Below are positions 25,315-37,938 of a stretch of 64,000 nt of DNA, one piece after another. The notes beneath the pieces are model-generated. The model was not told the origin of the DNA and ran no database searches. It worked only from the letters and a program-made list of their open reading frames with translations. The stretch spans positions 69,084,046-69,148,045 of the forward strand of contig NC_069125.1 in assembly GCF_026914265.1 (NCBI RefSeq), written 5' to 3'. Both the position numbers and the translations under genes were made by a program. Position 1 is the first letter of the stretch. Every line of letters begins with the position of its first letter. This DNA comes from Mya arenaria. Taxonomy: Eukaryota > Mollusca > Bivalvia > Myida > Myidae.

Positions 25315-27600
25315 GGTTCCTGCTGGTACGAGTCTTCGAGCAAATACTAACACTGTGAAGCACCAACGCTCGTATCTAGTTTTTAATAATGTATCTGTAG
25401 CTCTGGTCAACCACCAAGAGCGGGAAGTTATATCAATTCAACATGGTTCAGGATTTATTTCCTTCTTTGGCAAACACAGACAATGTTTACTGTGAATATC
25501 CCAAGCTAAGTTTTTTGTTTACACTCTGCAACAAGATGGAGGTATTTAGTAATGCGTCTCTGATTTCTTCGATACTTTATACTACCAGGAAAACTAATAA
25601 CCATTTCAGCTCTATCCCCTTTCTGCTGATGACTACCAGCTAACACTGTCTAAGTCCATAAAACATCTTGTTTAATAGCAAATCAGTGTCTTTCTTCTTG
25701 GTTCAACTGCTGTGAATAAAGCGGCTTCTTCTGGCTTGAGTTCAATCAATACAATGGCTTGTACCCAATAACACATATAGTGTGGTTACAAACCCGATCA
25801 CAACTGCTTCAAATTATGCTTCAAATATTGTTTGTAGCAACATGCAGCAATTATTTGCTCATTAATATTCATAGAGCAGTTCAATCTCAATATCATTCTC
25901 CCTTAACCAAAACTGTTTTACACCACTGCTTTTTTATTCTCTTCTTTATGATCTGGAGCAAACTTCTTCTGCAATACTTCAGTACCTGCAGCCAGAGTTC
26001 TTGAAGGATTTCTGTCTCTGCAAAATTCAACAAAATGTCTGTTAGATTTCATTGTAACAATAATTAAAGATTACTGAGTTTTTACAACCAAACAAATTAT
26101 TAGCTGTTTCAAGAAAATGTTAAGCACAACCAACAGCCATTTTATGTCGAAATAGAATATGAGTTGAACCTCTCTCTAACATAAAACATTACAATGCAGT
26201 CATTACATTTCCAGTAAAGGTCATGTCCAACATGTTATACATTGATGGCAGAGTGTTGAAATACTTGTAAGGCAAGTCTACAGTCATTCTGGGCTGGGGG
26301 TTTGACTTGTACCAATGTATTCTGACACACCATAATACAAGTTAATTTTAATTTACAAAGTTCTTGGTAGTCTATAATAATGGAACAAAAATAGGCAGAC
26401 ATATTATATAGATATCAGATATATATACTGTTTTTTTAGCCATTAAAAGCAATACCACATGATCAGCACTTCATTTCTGTATAACATGACTGATCAGATC
26501 AGTGAGCACAAACCTAATCATTGATCTGAAGTTGGAACATATTCAAATTTCTGTTGATTTTAAAAATACATGCATTATATATGGCAATAAACTCAACGAT
26601 ATCTACACTGTAGATAGGAATAACAGCAGTTATCTAGAATGAAAGGAAGCATGCATGGTTACTACAGAATTATTACCCTATAATTGACACACAGGTCGAG
26701 ATGGGGCAGTGGTTTGTACGTGTGGGTTTGAGGTTGAGTATGTAAAGAAAAGGAGATTAATTAATGAATTATTGGAAATATTAATTATATATTTAAATAA
26801 TGTGTCCAAAATGGAAAGACAAGAAGTCTCTGGTTTCAATCTTTCAGCAACTGATCCAAATTTTATAGAGTTGTCAATTCATCTCCATGACCTGCATGCA
26901 TCTCAATCACTACATATAGATGATTCATCAAAAATTAAGGAAGCAGTCTATTGGTTACAATAATTATAACTGTATAACTATATATTTCCTATACAGCAAA
27001 ATGACAGTCATTATAGGATTACTCCGGAGCTAAAATATTATTTCCTCAAATCTGTGAACCTTTAGGAATCCAGTATATGATTTCATCACATAACGAAGAC
27101 AACTTCAGTGAAAGGCAAGCACCTAATCCCATATCAAAGTCAGCTTCATGACTTGTTGATGGCCCATATTCACAAATGTCTCAAATGAAAGCTTGAGGCT
27201 CGGGCTCACAAAAGTGAATTCGCAAATATTTCAAAATATCTTTTTTTTTAATTAAGTATTTATGACAATAATATTATCATGTTTGCCTGATTGTAACACA
27301 GGTTATAATTGTAACAGATGCAGCAATTTGTAGCATTTATTGCTCTTAATTGTAAGTCCAATTCTCCAATGAAATTAAATGAGCAGTCAATGGAGACTTC
27401 CAGCCTCAAACTCAGACTTGGACAACCATCCAACTACAACTTGCAATCAGGGAGAGTGACTTGCTGTCATGTTTCTGTCAGTCTGCCAGGTAAAATATTA
27501 CAGGCCGCCAATGCCAGTTTTCTAAAAGAGTTCTTGGAATTTATTTTAGAAGCAATAATTCAGAATTCAAATATTAAAATAATAAGGCTATAATATGGTT
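25315..27600. other. YPEL intron 1, proximal part, nothing recognised
   Basis: The 5' UTR part of the first coding exon extends a short way above 25314. Beyond that I see AT-rich sequence and short chance ORFs only (for example near 26.7 and 27.3 kb), with no splice-site or family support. Confidence 0.4.
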
Positions 27601-27604
27601 TAAG

Positions 27605-28140
27605 AAACATCTAGTTAACCAGTAGTTTTCCTATCACCAACAAGATGACATACAAGGGGTTGTACTCTGTATGATGAAATAGCGAAAAAAAAAGGAAAAT
27701 TGTCGAAAACTGACATAAACTTGGTATCGATGAGTATAATGCATTGAAACTTACTAACTGAAGTACCACATAGTTTACAATTGATTTATTTTTCGCAGTT
27801 TTTTCCATTAAAAACGATTACTAGGTATGTCTACCTAGTAGAATTCGTTCCTTATGCGTGATTGACTAATCAATGTTATAACGTGATATTACCAAGTAAG
27901 GTATATAGCTTAAATATTCCAACCGTTTAGGGTAAGCCTCTGTAGCACAGTGGATACGACACTGGACTGCAATTTTGGCGACACCGGTTCGAACTCTCGA
28001 TTTTTTTTTTTACATTTTGGTATTTTTTTACAAATATTTTTAAAATTATGATATCAAAGAGTAAATTATTTTATTAAATAATTGTCCTGAGATTCGCTAC
28101 AGAAAAAAACTTCTTAGGTGCCAATCTGGTGTACAGTCCC
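27605..28140 (+). repeat. Interspersed repeat with embedded tRNA-like head
   Basis: At 27936-28000 a tRNA-like stretch reads GCCTCTGTAGCACAGTGG-TACGACACTGGACTGC with B box GGTTCGAACTC. It is followed by a long T run and an AT-rich body ending near CAGTCCCTTTAAA. The region before it (TACTAGGTATGTCTACCTAGTA palindrome near 27.81-27.84 kb) may belong to the same unit. The cloverleaf is degenerate, so I read it as a SINE-like repeat, not a tRNA gene. Confidence 0.45.
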
Positions 28141-28176
28141 TTTAAACAGAGGTCTCACATGGTTGGCCTCAACAAG

Positions 28177-29366
28177 CAGGGGTGTAGAAATGGGCCGGAA
28201 GCCGGTTAAAATAACCCGGTTACTTTAGCATCTTCACCCGGCTATTTATCCCCGCATCATCAAAAATAAAATCTGTTATTTTTTGTCATGTTTTTATGTT
28301 TACATAAGTTTAAAACCCTGATTGATGGTATTGTTTATTTTGGTTTCCACGCGTTCGGACTATAATGCACCATTAGCTCGATTCGTGACGTCATTAGTCG
28401 CATCCCCCTCTGGGATGTTTTCAAGTTCTAGGTTTGGGTTTCCCAGCGTTCCGAATACAATAACATTGGCTCGATACATGACCTCATTAGTCGCATCCTC
28501 CATTGGGATGTTTTGAAGTTTATGATTAGCGAAGCAATAGAGGGTGAAAAAAAGAATATTTTTTTTCCAGACACCAAAAAGCGTAGTAAGTTTGCAACAT
28601 GAGCGTGTCTGTCCTTCTGTTAGTCCTATTACAGTACCATTTACGCAACATTCCTTTTTGTATACGAGTGTTATCCGGATGTTTAACAAAATGAAACAAG
28701 CTTGCGGTGATGTCACTGCTAAAAATAATCCATTATTTTGATGAATTTTACATGTACCTTTGGCGAAATTTCGTACGCTTTTAATAAACGTCACAAAGTG
28801 TCCAGATATTTCTTTTGGTTGTTATTAAAACGGAACTAGCTAGCTGCAGGTGAGATATCTAGAACCACAGAAAATGAAGTTAAATGTTTAATTTTCAGAG
28901 GATCACAGAGATTCAGTGGCTGAAAGTATATAACTATAAGTGGTAGAGAAAAAGGTACACATACGATTAGGAGGGAATTGCTAGCAAATGGCAAGGCATG
29001 CGGTCTGGAATGTTATAATAGTATCCTGAATCTGAATTTGACAGTTATTTGGTTTATTAGTTGGCCCTCACTGGTCGGGGGTGGAGGTGGGGTCGGGGGT
29101 GGGGGTGGGGGTGGGGTAAAACTCAGATCAGTGGGGTAGTTCTCTGATTCAGTATCATATTCAAGTACAGAAGTTTCCCTGTTTCCTAAATGTTACAAAA
29201 TAAACATGCACCAGAACAGTTCAACACTAGAAATTTTGGTTAAAAAGGGGTTAAATTCAATCCCACAAGGGGCATTGGCCCCTAACTGGGAAAGGACACC
29301 CAGACTACCCCCCCCCGCCTACTTTTGGGATCTTCCCTGCTACTTCAAAACATTTCTACACCCCTG
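28177..29366. mobile_element. 1.19-kb non-autonomous DNA element, CAGGGGTGTAGAAATG ends
   Basis: Left end CAGGGGTGTAGAAATG and right end CATTTCTACACCCCTG are perfect 16-bp inverted repeats. AACAAG abuts both sides. The interior holds a two-copy tandem duplication of about 110 bp (TCATTAGTCGCATCC twice) and a GGGGGT-rich run at 29080-29117. CAGGG...CCCTG ends suggest hAT; the flanking duplication is shorter than 8 bp as far as I can see. Confidence 0.7.
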
Positions 29367-31800
29367 AACAAGGCATCTTTCAGGAAAATATATGACCCAG
29401 TGACATTTTCCTGGAAACCTAGAGGATAGACTTGCAATCAATATGTTCATTTCCTACACCCACACTGATTTCACTCACATCATTTAAGCTATTAGAGGTG
29501 AGAAAAAAAACTTATAATTTAGCTGTTACGTTCTTAGGAGCATGATACATTTCTGCCATTAATAGGATTACCTTCTAAAAGTAGGACACTTCTGACACCA
29601 AAGAGTTAAAGCTTTGGTCAAGCTTAGAGTAAGAATTAAAGGCACTCTGGTGTTACTGTATATGTTTACTGGGTAACTTGCCAATAAGTCTAAAACCAAC
29701 TCATCTGCCTGGACAGTAATCCAACTATTAAAATATAAAAATAAATCATGTACTGTAGTTGTAAGTTGTAGGGCAAAACTAATTGTATTTGTACAGCAAA
29801 AATAATTATAGTATTATGATAAATAAGATTGTTTCTTTATTTTTCAGATGAAAGATAATAAATAAATAAATAATATATATATATATCTTTAATTACCAAA
29901 ATAAACAAAAATACATGTAATTAACTTTTATTTGAGTGTCAGTACAAAATAATGATCATAAATACTGTCATTATATATTATTAATGATTTAAATAATCAA
30001 ACAGCATGAAACAAAAATATTCAAGACATAAATAATGTATAAAAATGTTTGTGTTTATGTAACACATTAATCACTATGGCTTTAAGCCGATTTTCAAACT
30101 CTATCTAGATTTTGTAAATTCAAAACAAAGTTCAAGAGATTAATTTGGGCATAAATCAAGAGGATAAGAATATTTCAGCAAGGACATAATCAGTTAGTTT
30201 CCAATCCTTAAATTGAACAAGGTTTTATAAAATAAACAACTTACTTGTTTCACTTCCATGCAAACCTATCACTAAATCTATATATATTTGTACTAGTGTA
30301 CTTAAAGCTGAGGTGAATGTGGTTTGGCGCAATTTCTACTTTGTTTTGGTTGGGAGTTTATGGTACATGACCATACTTATTGACAGACAGCAGTGTATAC
30401 ATCCAGGCATAACATGACCTAGTTTACCACACAGATTGTGCTCCACTGTTTATATATCAGTTCATATATACGCAGTAACCTGGTTGTATGAACAATATCA
30501 GAAACAAACAAGGATATTATTTTTTTATACATATATCTCATATCAAGTACAACATTATAATACTGCATGTCTATTTCATCTTTGTTCAAAAGTGTTTTGA
30601 TAATATTTAATGAGCTGGTGAACAGTTTACCAACACAATCATGTACTAAGTTCATACAGTCATATTCATGTTTTGTTAAGAACAAAGACCTTTATGACTT
30701 AGAGATGTTCAGACATGAACAAGGAAAGCCTATTAGCTATGATGACTAAACCTGAAGGAACAAAGAACACAAATAAACAAAGCACATAGCCTCAGATCAT
30801 TGACACTGAATTGAACATGCTCCTGTAAGGCCATGCTGTGTTCTGCATCAGGGATTAATAGCAGACAATGGCTTCCGTACATAAAACCATTAGCTACAGT
30901 TAATGGGCATTCATCACAATAATTGATAATTTACTCTAACATAACCTTTGGTCTCACGCCAACAAAAATATTGGTAGTCATTCAACATACAGTACAATAT
31001 AACAAATCAGGTAGTAAAATGAGTCTATCAGCTGTACGCACAACAATAAGGTCTTGTGTTTTAGCAACTGGTGAACCCGCAGGAGACTCATTTCTCCGGC
31101 CACCAAACCAACTATGGAACACAGAGCTTGGTGATAAGAGAATGCACTAACTTGACAACATAGAGCATTGCAGTATGAACTTGTGGATGACAATTATTGA
31201 AAACAGCTGCAGAATAGAACATCGTGTGTTAATATGTAAAAAGGGAATCAGTACCTCTCAGAATGACCACTGAGAATGACTTGGCAAATGTCCTAAATTT
31301 GGCTCTAACCTGACTGCTCTACGGTGGATATTGATATAGCTACATGAACATTTATGTTTGTGAGTGAATAGTAACATGCATTTAATATACATTCTGAGAC
31401 AGTAACACTTTCTACTACGGATAATAGAAACTACTACCTCAACAACTTAGTTCAATGACCTATTTTTACAGCCACAATAACAGGAAATCTAACTATATAT
31501 AGCAACTAATATTGGTCATCATAATTAAAATTGTTGATGTTATGATAATAACTTTTCCCCCCATTAAAAGTATACCGTAAATGTCCTATTAAATGTGCTT
31601 GGTGCAATCAGCGCTCATTATCCGCTGCATTGCTGCTGATCACACACACACATATATATATAAATATATATGCATTGACACAAGCATGCTATTTATTATG
31701 ACATCAGCCATTAAAATTAGGTGAACAAACCTGAATTCTCAGAATTTATAAGAACTTAGCATTAAAACCTTTCACAAGCTCTGTAATATAAAATCAAGAA
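29367..31800. other. YPEL intron 1, nothing recognised
   Basis: AT-rich, low-complexity patches (for example TATATATA near 29.87 kb), no supported exon. Confidence 0.35.
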
Positions 31801-31805
31801 TATAA

Positions 31806-31867
31806 ACAAGCCCAGTTGGCATTTAATCAGTGTCGGGCTTGCGGGCTTGTGCTAATTTCGACCACTG
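31806..31867. mobile_element. Half copy of CAGTGGTCGAAATTAG-type MITE
   Basis: GGGCTTGCGGGCTTGTGC then TAATTTCGACCACTG matches the right end of the element at 52400-52559. Confidence 0.65.
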
Positions 31868-34073
31868 TAACATTCCACTGTAGTTCTTAGTCGAAAATAA
31901 AAGACATTCATTATGGGATTCTTCTAATGAAGGATTTGCCATAAGAAACATCATAAAAAAAGCTTTCCATGGACATTTATTTGGACTTAGTAGTTCTACC
32001 AAAATTAATGCATTTGATCATAATTTTAAGATAGACCTAAAAGGCTAAAGGCTCATGGTAAGTGTGACCTTTGTCAGAGCTTCATGTGTTATAACTTGTG
32101 TGGATCATGATGTTGCCTGTCAACATTTGATGGATGGAGAAGAGATTCTGGCATAACAAACCTTATCACCTTAACATCCATTAACCTAGCTGATCACCTA
32201 AGCAGAACACAGCATACTGTGGAGCAAAATTGATTGAACAACCAATATTGGCATGATGAAGCAAGTTGTTCTATAAATATTCGGTAAGACTTGAGTAACC
32301 ATGCTTGCTTAATAGCTTTAACAGTTCAATAACAGTGTAAATGTAATTCTCAAATCAAACAAAGGCCTTTACAGTATGGACCATTTTTGCACCCACTATG
32401 TCAATATCAGCTGTTTCCCTGTTAATGTTATATTAGTCACATTATTAAAACAGCTGTGCATTCAAACAAGCCTGACCTACTCACCTATTTTTGAGTTCTT
32501 TGTTTACAGTTAGCCAATACATTATTACTGAGGGGAACACTGCTACTTTATCACAATTTGTAATCTATTATGTTCTTAAGAGTGATAAAGAAGGTCAGAC
32601 GAAACTAATAACTAACAATAACATGACATCACCACAGTCTACACCCCTCACCAATTTAATCTGGTAAACAGAACTCGAATCCATACCTTATTCAAGTTGT
32701 TATATGAACACTACCAACAAATTAAAAACAATCAAATCAATTTCAATCATACACATACAATCAGTTTATAAAGGAAGCATTACAGTCTACAATATTAACA
32801 AAGGAGGTGAAGAAACTTTAAAATTAGCTAAAAGTTCAAAAGCAAGTGTATCTGAAGGCTAAGTAAAAGCAAGTGTATTTGAAGGCTATTAAAGTGAGTG
32901 TGACTGTGTGTACTTGTACAAATACATGTACGTTCTTGTCATAAGGTTAATAAAAATTGCTAGATTTTCATCCATTTTTTTTTTTAATGAGGGCGAGGGG
33001 TGACACTTTATTTTTTATTTTAGATTTTTCATAGATGACTGTTTTACCATTGAGTATGTGTTCATGCTCTTTCTTATTGCATAAGAGAACATATACATCA
33101 GTTTCAAAACAAGCCATGAACACAATCGTAATAATTCTCCTTTTTACATGTGAATGTTATACATTGACAACGTAGGTATGAATTAGCGCCGTTCCCGGAC
33201 GGTACCAGACCTATACACAAATACAGACCCTAATTTAACAGTTTTATTTGAGTCCATAAATTATAAGGGGCTGTGGAAAAAAGAGGGGGCGGGAGGGGGT
33301 AAAAATCTAGCAATTAATTAATAGTAGCCTAATAGATAAATGCTACTATATTTAGTATTTATATCAGTGACATTTTAGTAAATGCCTATACTGCAGTAAT
33401 AAAATAATGAAGAATGAAATTAAACTCCAAATAGAATATATAACACTGTTATATACATCAGGGACCTAAATATGCCTTTTGGTAATGATCAAATATCATG
33501 GTATTTGATGGAACTTATATTAACTGAATAAGTAAATAGTATGCTTAGGCTTATTATGTTTGATTCAATATTCCATATTCTAATCTGCTCCTACACTTTT
33601 AAAACTATTAATAATATGTATCCATGTATGTTGCATGGTGTTGAGGTTGCAAGGTGATAAGGGGTGGGTCATTATTAGAGGCCAAACCAGACATATTAAA
33701 CAAGGGACAGCTTGACCATCCCCACAGACTTGCAACAAATTGTCAATAGGTTCTCATCATGATATACTGTATGGGGATGGGCCTTAATGAATATTTCGAC
33801 TGACTTTGGTATAAATGGAGTATTCTGGTTCAGACTATTATGTTTCCAATCCCCAAAAATGCAAAAAACAGGGTATGGCCTAATTGGGTATGTATTGCTC
33901 ATTGTATGTAAGATACAAAAAGCGGCACCGTAAAGAAGTCATGAACATAATCAACGAACTTGCAAATCAATTAGGACTACTATGCATTTCTGTTCGATAG
34001 TATTCAATATCCATAATTAGTATTAACAAATAATAAATGTAATTTGAAAGAACTGCAATATTCTGTTTACTGT

Positions 34074-34226
34074 TATCAAAATTAGACTTTTTGATGAAAA
34101 AGCCCAAACATTTGTGCATGGATTTGGCTTAAATAATCCACAGGCCCTGCTAAATAAAATAAAAAAATAAAATAATTAAGCAAGCCCAGATTGTATTATA
34201 CCAATGCAGGGCTTTGTGAGCTTGTT
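34074..34226. mobile_element. Diverged copy of CAGTGGTCGAAATTAG-type MITE
   Basis: AAATTAGACTTTTTGATGAA, AGGCCCTGCTAAATAAAAT, GCAAGCCCAGA and ATGCAGGGCTT follow the same order as in the better copy at 52400-52559. Ends are decayed. Confidence 0.6.
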
Positions 34227-34432
34227 ATAATTATGTATTGCTTCATACAAACAGTACAGTAGTGACTAAGAATAGTGATATATTCTTGTCAGAATCCCAA
34301 ACAGGTCTGACTAACTCAATCATAATATTTACATTAAGGTCAAGGTCGTATAAATGTAAAGGCGCATATTAGCACTTTTAGCGAAACATGCCTAATTCCA
34401 TAAAATTATTCAATTTCTTTTAATCAACTTAC

Positions 34433-34565
34433 GTGTGAATAATGTATAAGTCTTCTCTTGTGACACAACTGTAGAAATCGACCGCAATGTCTTCAGAAAT
34501 TCCCCACAGAAGTCAAACGTGCAGAGCCCACGAGCTTGATACTTTGCGATGCAATGTGTTTACGT
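34433..34565 (-). other. YPEL: Probable non-coding first exon (5' UTR) of YPEL
   Basis: On the minus strand this segment ends in a strong donor, CACAC|GTAAGTTG, and lies just downstream of an E-box and CRE-like cluster. No long open frame is present. It is the best candidate for the transcription start of the YPEL gene, whose first coding exon is 9 kb further on. The link is inferred from strand, donor quality and absence of another minus-strand gene between. The 5' boundary is approximate. Confidence 0.5.
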
Positions 34566-34660
34566 CACTACTCACGTGACAATTGAAGGCGGCCTCTAAG
34601 CAACGTAAACAAAGCCACGTGACTAGAGGGAAAGAGCAGTAACCACGTGCACCTAGCTTC
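34550..34660 (-). promoter_or_regulatory. Candidate YPEL promoter: three CACGTG E-boxes and CRE-like TGACGTAA
   Basis: CACGTG occurs at 34573-34578, 34616-34621 and 34644-34649. Two of these are extended (TCACGTGAC and CCACGTGAC), the type of site bound by USF, Myc or TFEB-class bHLH-Zip factors. TGACGTAA on the minus strand near 34560 resembles a CRE. Three perfect E-boxes in about 80 bp within AT-rich DNA, directly upstream of a spliced minus-strand exon, support a promoter. Confidence 0.5.
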
Positions 34661-35142
34661 GCCGGCGGGAAGAGTTATTCCTTTTTTGATTTTAGTTTTA
34701 AAGGCCATGCATATATGCAAAGATCTAAAACGGCATAATGATATTAGATTGGTCTATATGTATAGATTTGGGTGACCGCCCAACGTCACTATTTTCGCGA
34801 GATTCAATAGTAATATATGTCATCATTGTCATGTGTTTCCGTTATTATTGGCGTGTTTTCAACATATAACAAATGCATAAACTATTAAACGGCGCCCTTT
34901 GATGCTTTGCATCAATGGTCTTTCTTGTAAATAATCTGAGGGGCAGTTCGCAGTAAATCATGGTTACTCATTGCGAAATTTGGTGTATTCGATTCATGCC
35001 TTATATGCGTATTTTAAAGCCAAAATGCGCGTTTAAAACATAGGGAATCTCAAAATCACACCAATAATACATGTAACTCTTCAGACTTACTTAGCAAAAT
35101 ATAGCGCGGGAAGTGGTGTCAAACAACAAGCAGATTTGTATG

Positions 35143-36749
35143 TGACGCAATGGCGTCAGAGATGCGCCGACGGTGACGTAACGTAGGAAATCGAGAGTGC
35201 TAAATTTCAAGACCAGAAGCAACCTCCTAGCCCTTTTGGTAGCGGAGATATCTTCGAGATTTCATTCCCGTACCGGGTAGGTTGGGGAACGTTGAAAAGT
35301 ATAAAATGTCGCGAATTTGGTAATAATTTGACGCGTTGGAAACCGGTGACCATAAATCATCCCGGGCACCCCGACAGGCGCATCTTGTAGGTTAGAGCGT
35401 CCCCTAAATGGAAAACCTGGTCCCAGCCGCGGCAAGTGCAGGGATGCTGAGATATCTTGGACACCGCCCACCCATGTTTTAGGCAATTTTCGCTGCATTT
35501 TAGAGTGTAAAATAGCCTTGTAGGCGAATGGAAACGGTGACGCAATGACGTCAGAGATGCGCCGACGGTGACCTAACGTAGGAAATCGAGAGTGCAAAAT
35601 TTCAAGAGCAGAACCAACCTCATAGCCATTTTGGTACCGGAGATATCTTCGAGATTTGATTTTCGTACCGGGTAGGTTGGGGAACGTTGAAAAGTACGAA
35701 ATGTCGCGAATTTTGTCATACTTTGACGCATTGGAAACCGGTTACCACAAATCTTCCCGGGCACCCCGACAGGCGCATCTGGTAGGTTAGAGCGTCCCCT
35801 AAATGGAAAAAATGGTCCCAGCCACGGCAAGTGCAGGGATGCTGAGATATCTTGGACACCGCCCGCCCCAGTTTTAGGCATTTTTCGATGCATTTTAGAG
35901 TGTAAAATAGGCTTGTAGGCGAATGGAAACGGTGACGCAATGGCGTCAGAGATGCGCCGACGGTGGCGTAACGTAGGAAATCGAGAGTGCTAAATTCCAA
36001 GACCAGAACCAACCTCCTATCCCTTTTAGGTTAGAGCGTCCCCTAAATGGAAAAACTGGTCCCAGCCACGGCAAGTGCAGGGATGCTGAGATATCTTGGA
36101 CACCGCCCGCCTAAGTTTTTGGCATTTTTCGCTGCTTTTAGAGTGTAAAATAGGCTTGTAGGCGAATGGAAACGGTGACGCAATGACGTCAGAGATGCGC
36201 CGACGGAAGCGTAACGTAGGAAATCGAGAGTGCTAAATTCCAAGACCAGAACCAACCTCCTAGCCCTTTTAGGTTAGAGCGTCCCCTAAATGGAAAAAAA
36301 ACTGGTCCCAGCCGCGGCAAGTGCAGGGATGCTGAGATATCTTGAACACCGCCCACCCAAGTTTTAGGCATTTTTCGCTGCATTTTAGAGTGTAAAATAG
36401 CCTTGTAGGCGAATAGAAACGGTGACGCAATGGCGTCAGAGATGCGCCGACGGTGGCGTAACGTAGGAAATCGAGAGTGCTAAATTTCAAGACCAGAATC
36501 AACCTCTTAGCCCTTTTGGTAGCGGAGATATCTTCGAGATTTGATTCCCGTACCGGGTAGGTTGGGGAACGTTGAAAAGTACGAAATGTCGCGAATTTGG
36601 TCATACTTTGACGCGTTGGAAACCGGTGACCACAAATCATCCCGGGCACCCCGACAGGCGCATCTTGTAGGTTAGACCGTCCCCTAAATGGAAAAACTGG
36701 TCTCAGCCGTGGCAAGTGCAGGGATGCTGAGATATCTTGGACACCTCGA
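35143..36749. repeat. GC-rich tandem array, 395-bp unit with two internally deleted units
   Basis: GTCAGAGATGCGCCGACGG occurs at about 35155, 35550, 35945, 36188 and 36435. Spacings are therefore 395, 395, 243 and 247 bp, with a final partial unit ending at GATATCTTGGACACC. The two short units share the same internal loss of about 150 bp. Conserved blocks include CGTACCGGGTAGGTTGGGGA, CCCGGGCACCCCGACAGGCG and GATGCTGAGATATCTTGGAC. Some units carry TGACGTCA, others TGGCGTCA. Antisense ORFs here are repeat artefacts. Confidence 0.93.
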
Positions 36750-36999
36750 GAAATCTCGTTTTCGTGCACTGAAGTTGAAGTTATCTCTTATGCCAAATCC
36801 TGTACACATACGCCCATCAGTTTTATAAGTCAACTGTTTACATGATCCTAACTACTATAAAGTAGTCAGTATCTCAAGTTAATTCAAATAAGTGTGCGTC
36901 AGTGGAAAACAAGCCATCACTGATGAAATGTTAAGACAAAATTTAATATATAGACTTGTTTAAGACCTTCAAACTTCCCAGGGCATTATATGAATATAA

Positions 37000-37001
<2 letters not shown>

Positions 37002-37056
<55 letters not shown>
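37002..37056. repeat. (TA)n microsatellite, about 27 copies
   Basis: Uninterrupted TA dinucleotide run. Confidence 0.97.
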
Positions 37057-37061
<5 letters not shown>

Positions 37062-37256
37062 GATTCCAGCCATATCCAACGTTAGTTCGTATCATATTCC
37101 TTGGACCGGGGTTGCTATGCTACATGAACTTAAAATACGTAAATACAGTTTCGCAGCATGATATTGCACTTGTCTAAATATCTACTAGTAGAGCACATCT
37201 TAACATAACATGAAGCTCCTAAAAACACCAACAGGTTTTGTGAAGAGTGTAAACTG

Positions 37257-37570
37257 TTTACAGGAGTTTTTTTTAAATCTCGACCTAGCGACCCATTTTG
37301 GACTGACACTTCCCCTGATCAAATATGATATTCAGGTCATAGACTGTTTGATGAAGTTTCAGTAGCATCGAGGAAAAATGTGGCCTCTGCATTGTTCACA
37401 ATATGTTCCAACTTTTGACCTTATGACCCAATTTCAAATCCACACGACTCGGTCAAGTTTGTCCTAGACTTCATAAAAACATAGCCGTCTTTATCATGTT
37501 GTATGTTTGTGTCTTCCTAAGGTCATTACTAAACTTGATAACTGCCGAACTTCCATGTGATCTGATGTGG
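37257..37570. repeat. Probable interspersed repeat fragment (TGACCTAGTGACC-like)
   Basis: Phrases such as CGACCTAGCGACCCATTTTG, CAAATATGATATTCAGGTCA and TTTGACCTTATGACCCAATTT resemble those at 41.2-41.6 kb. Family unassigned, low confidence. Confidence 0.35.
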
Positions 37571-37938
37571 CCATTTTGCACAGTGTGAACGGTTGTTACT
37601 AGTACTGAATGATACTTGCTTATTTCGCATCAAACGTTCAAATGACGTCAAACTTGCACATTTTGGTTTTTCATATCAAGTTGATCTTTAGTTTTTTAAA
37701 TTATTACAGTAAAATTGACCTTACGACAGCGGCTTCTAAGCCACGCCCCCTGATATCAAGGGAGCGAACTCTGTCTATGTCCGTCAAACAAACGAGGAAG
37801 TAATGGCGTCTCGCGTCGTTTCGCTCTCCGATATTCCTGACAAATTATCATAAATGTGACATTACAATGCGAAAAAATAGAAGTCAAAGGAATTTGTAAC
37901 TGGCTGCTACATCGGAAGGCTCGATATATCTTTAGAAA

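Noticed and set aside
26709-27593. Plus-strand ORFs of 84 and 91 codons
   Set aside because: Atypical, AT-driven composition, no splice-site or family support, and antisense in a YPEL intron.
27936-28000. Possible tRNA-Cys gene
   Set aside because: A and B boxes are present and GCA falls near the anticodon position, but the stems pair poorly and flanks look repetitive; read as SINE-like.
28360-28794. 144-codon minus-strand ORF
   Set aside because: Lies wholly within a non-autonomous DNA element and includes a tandem duplication; no domain recognised.
35262-36769. Minus-strand ORFs with repeated HLPRLGPVFPF phrases
   Set aside because: Translation of the 395-bp tandem array; frames change between units and no conserved protein is suggested.
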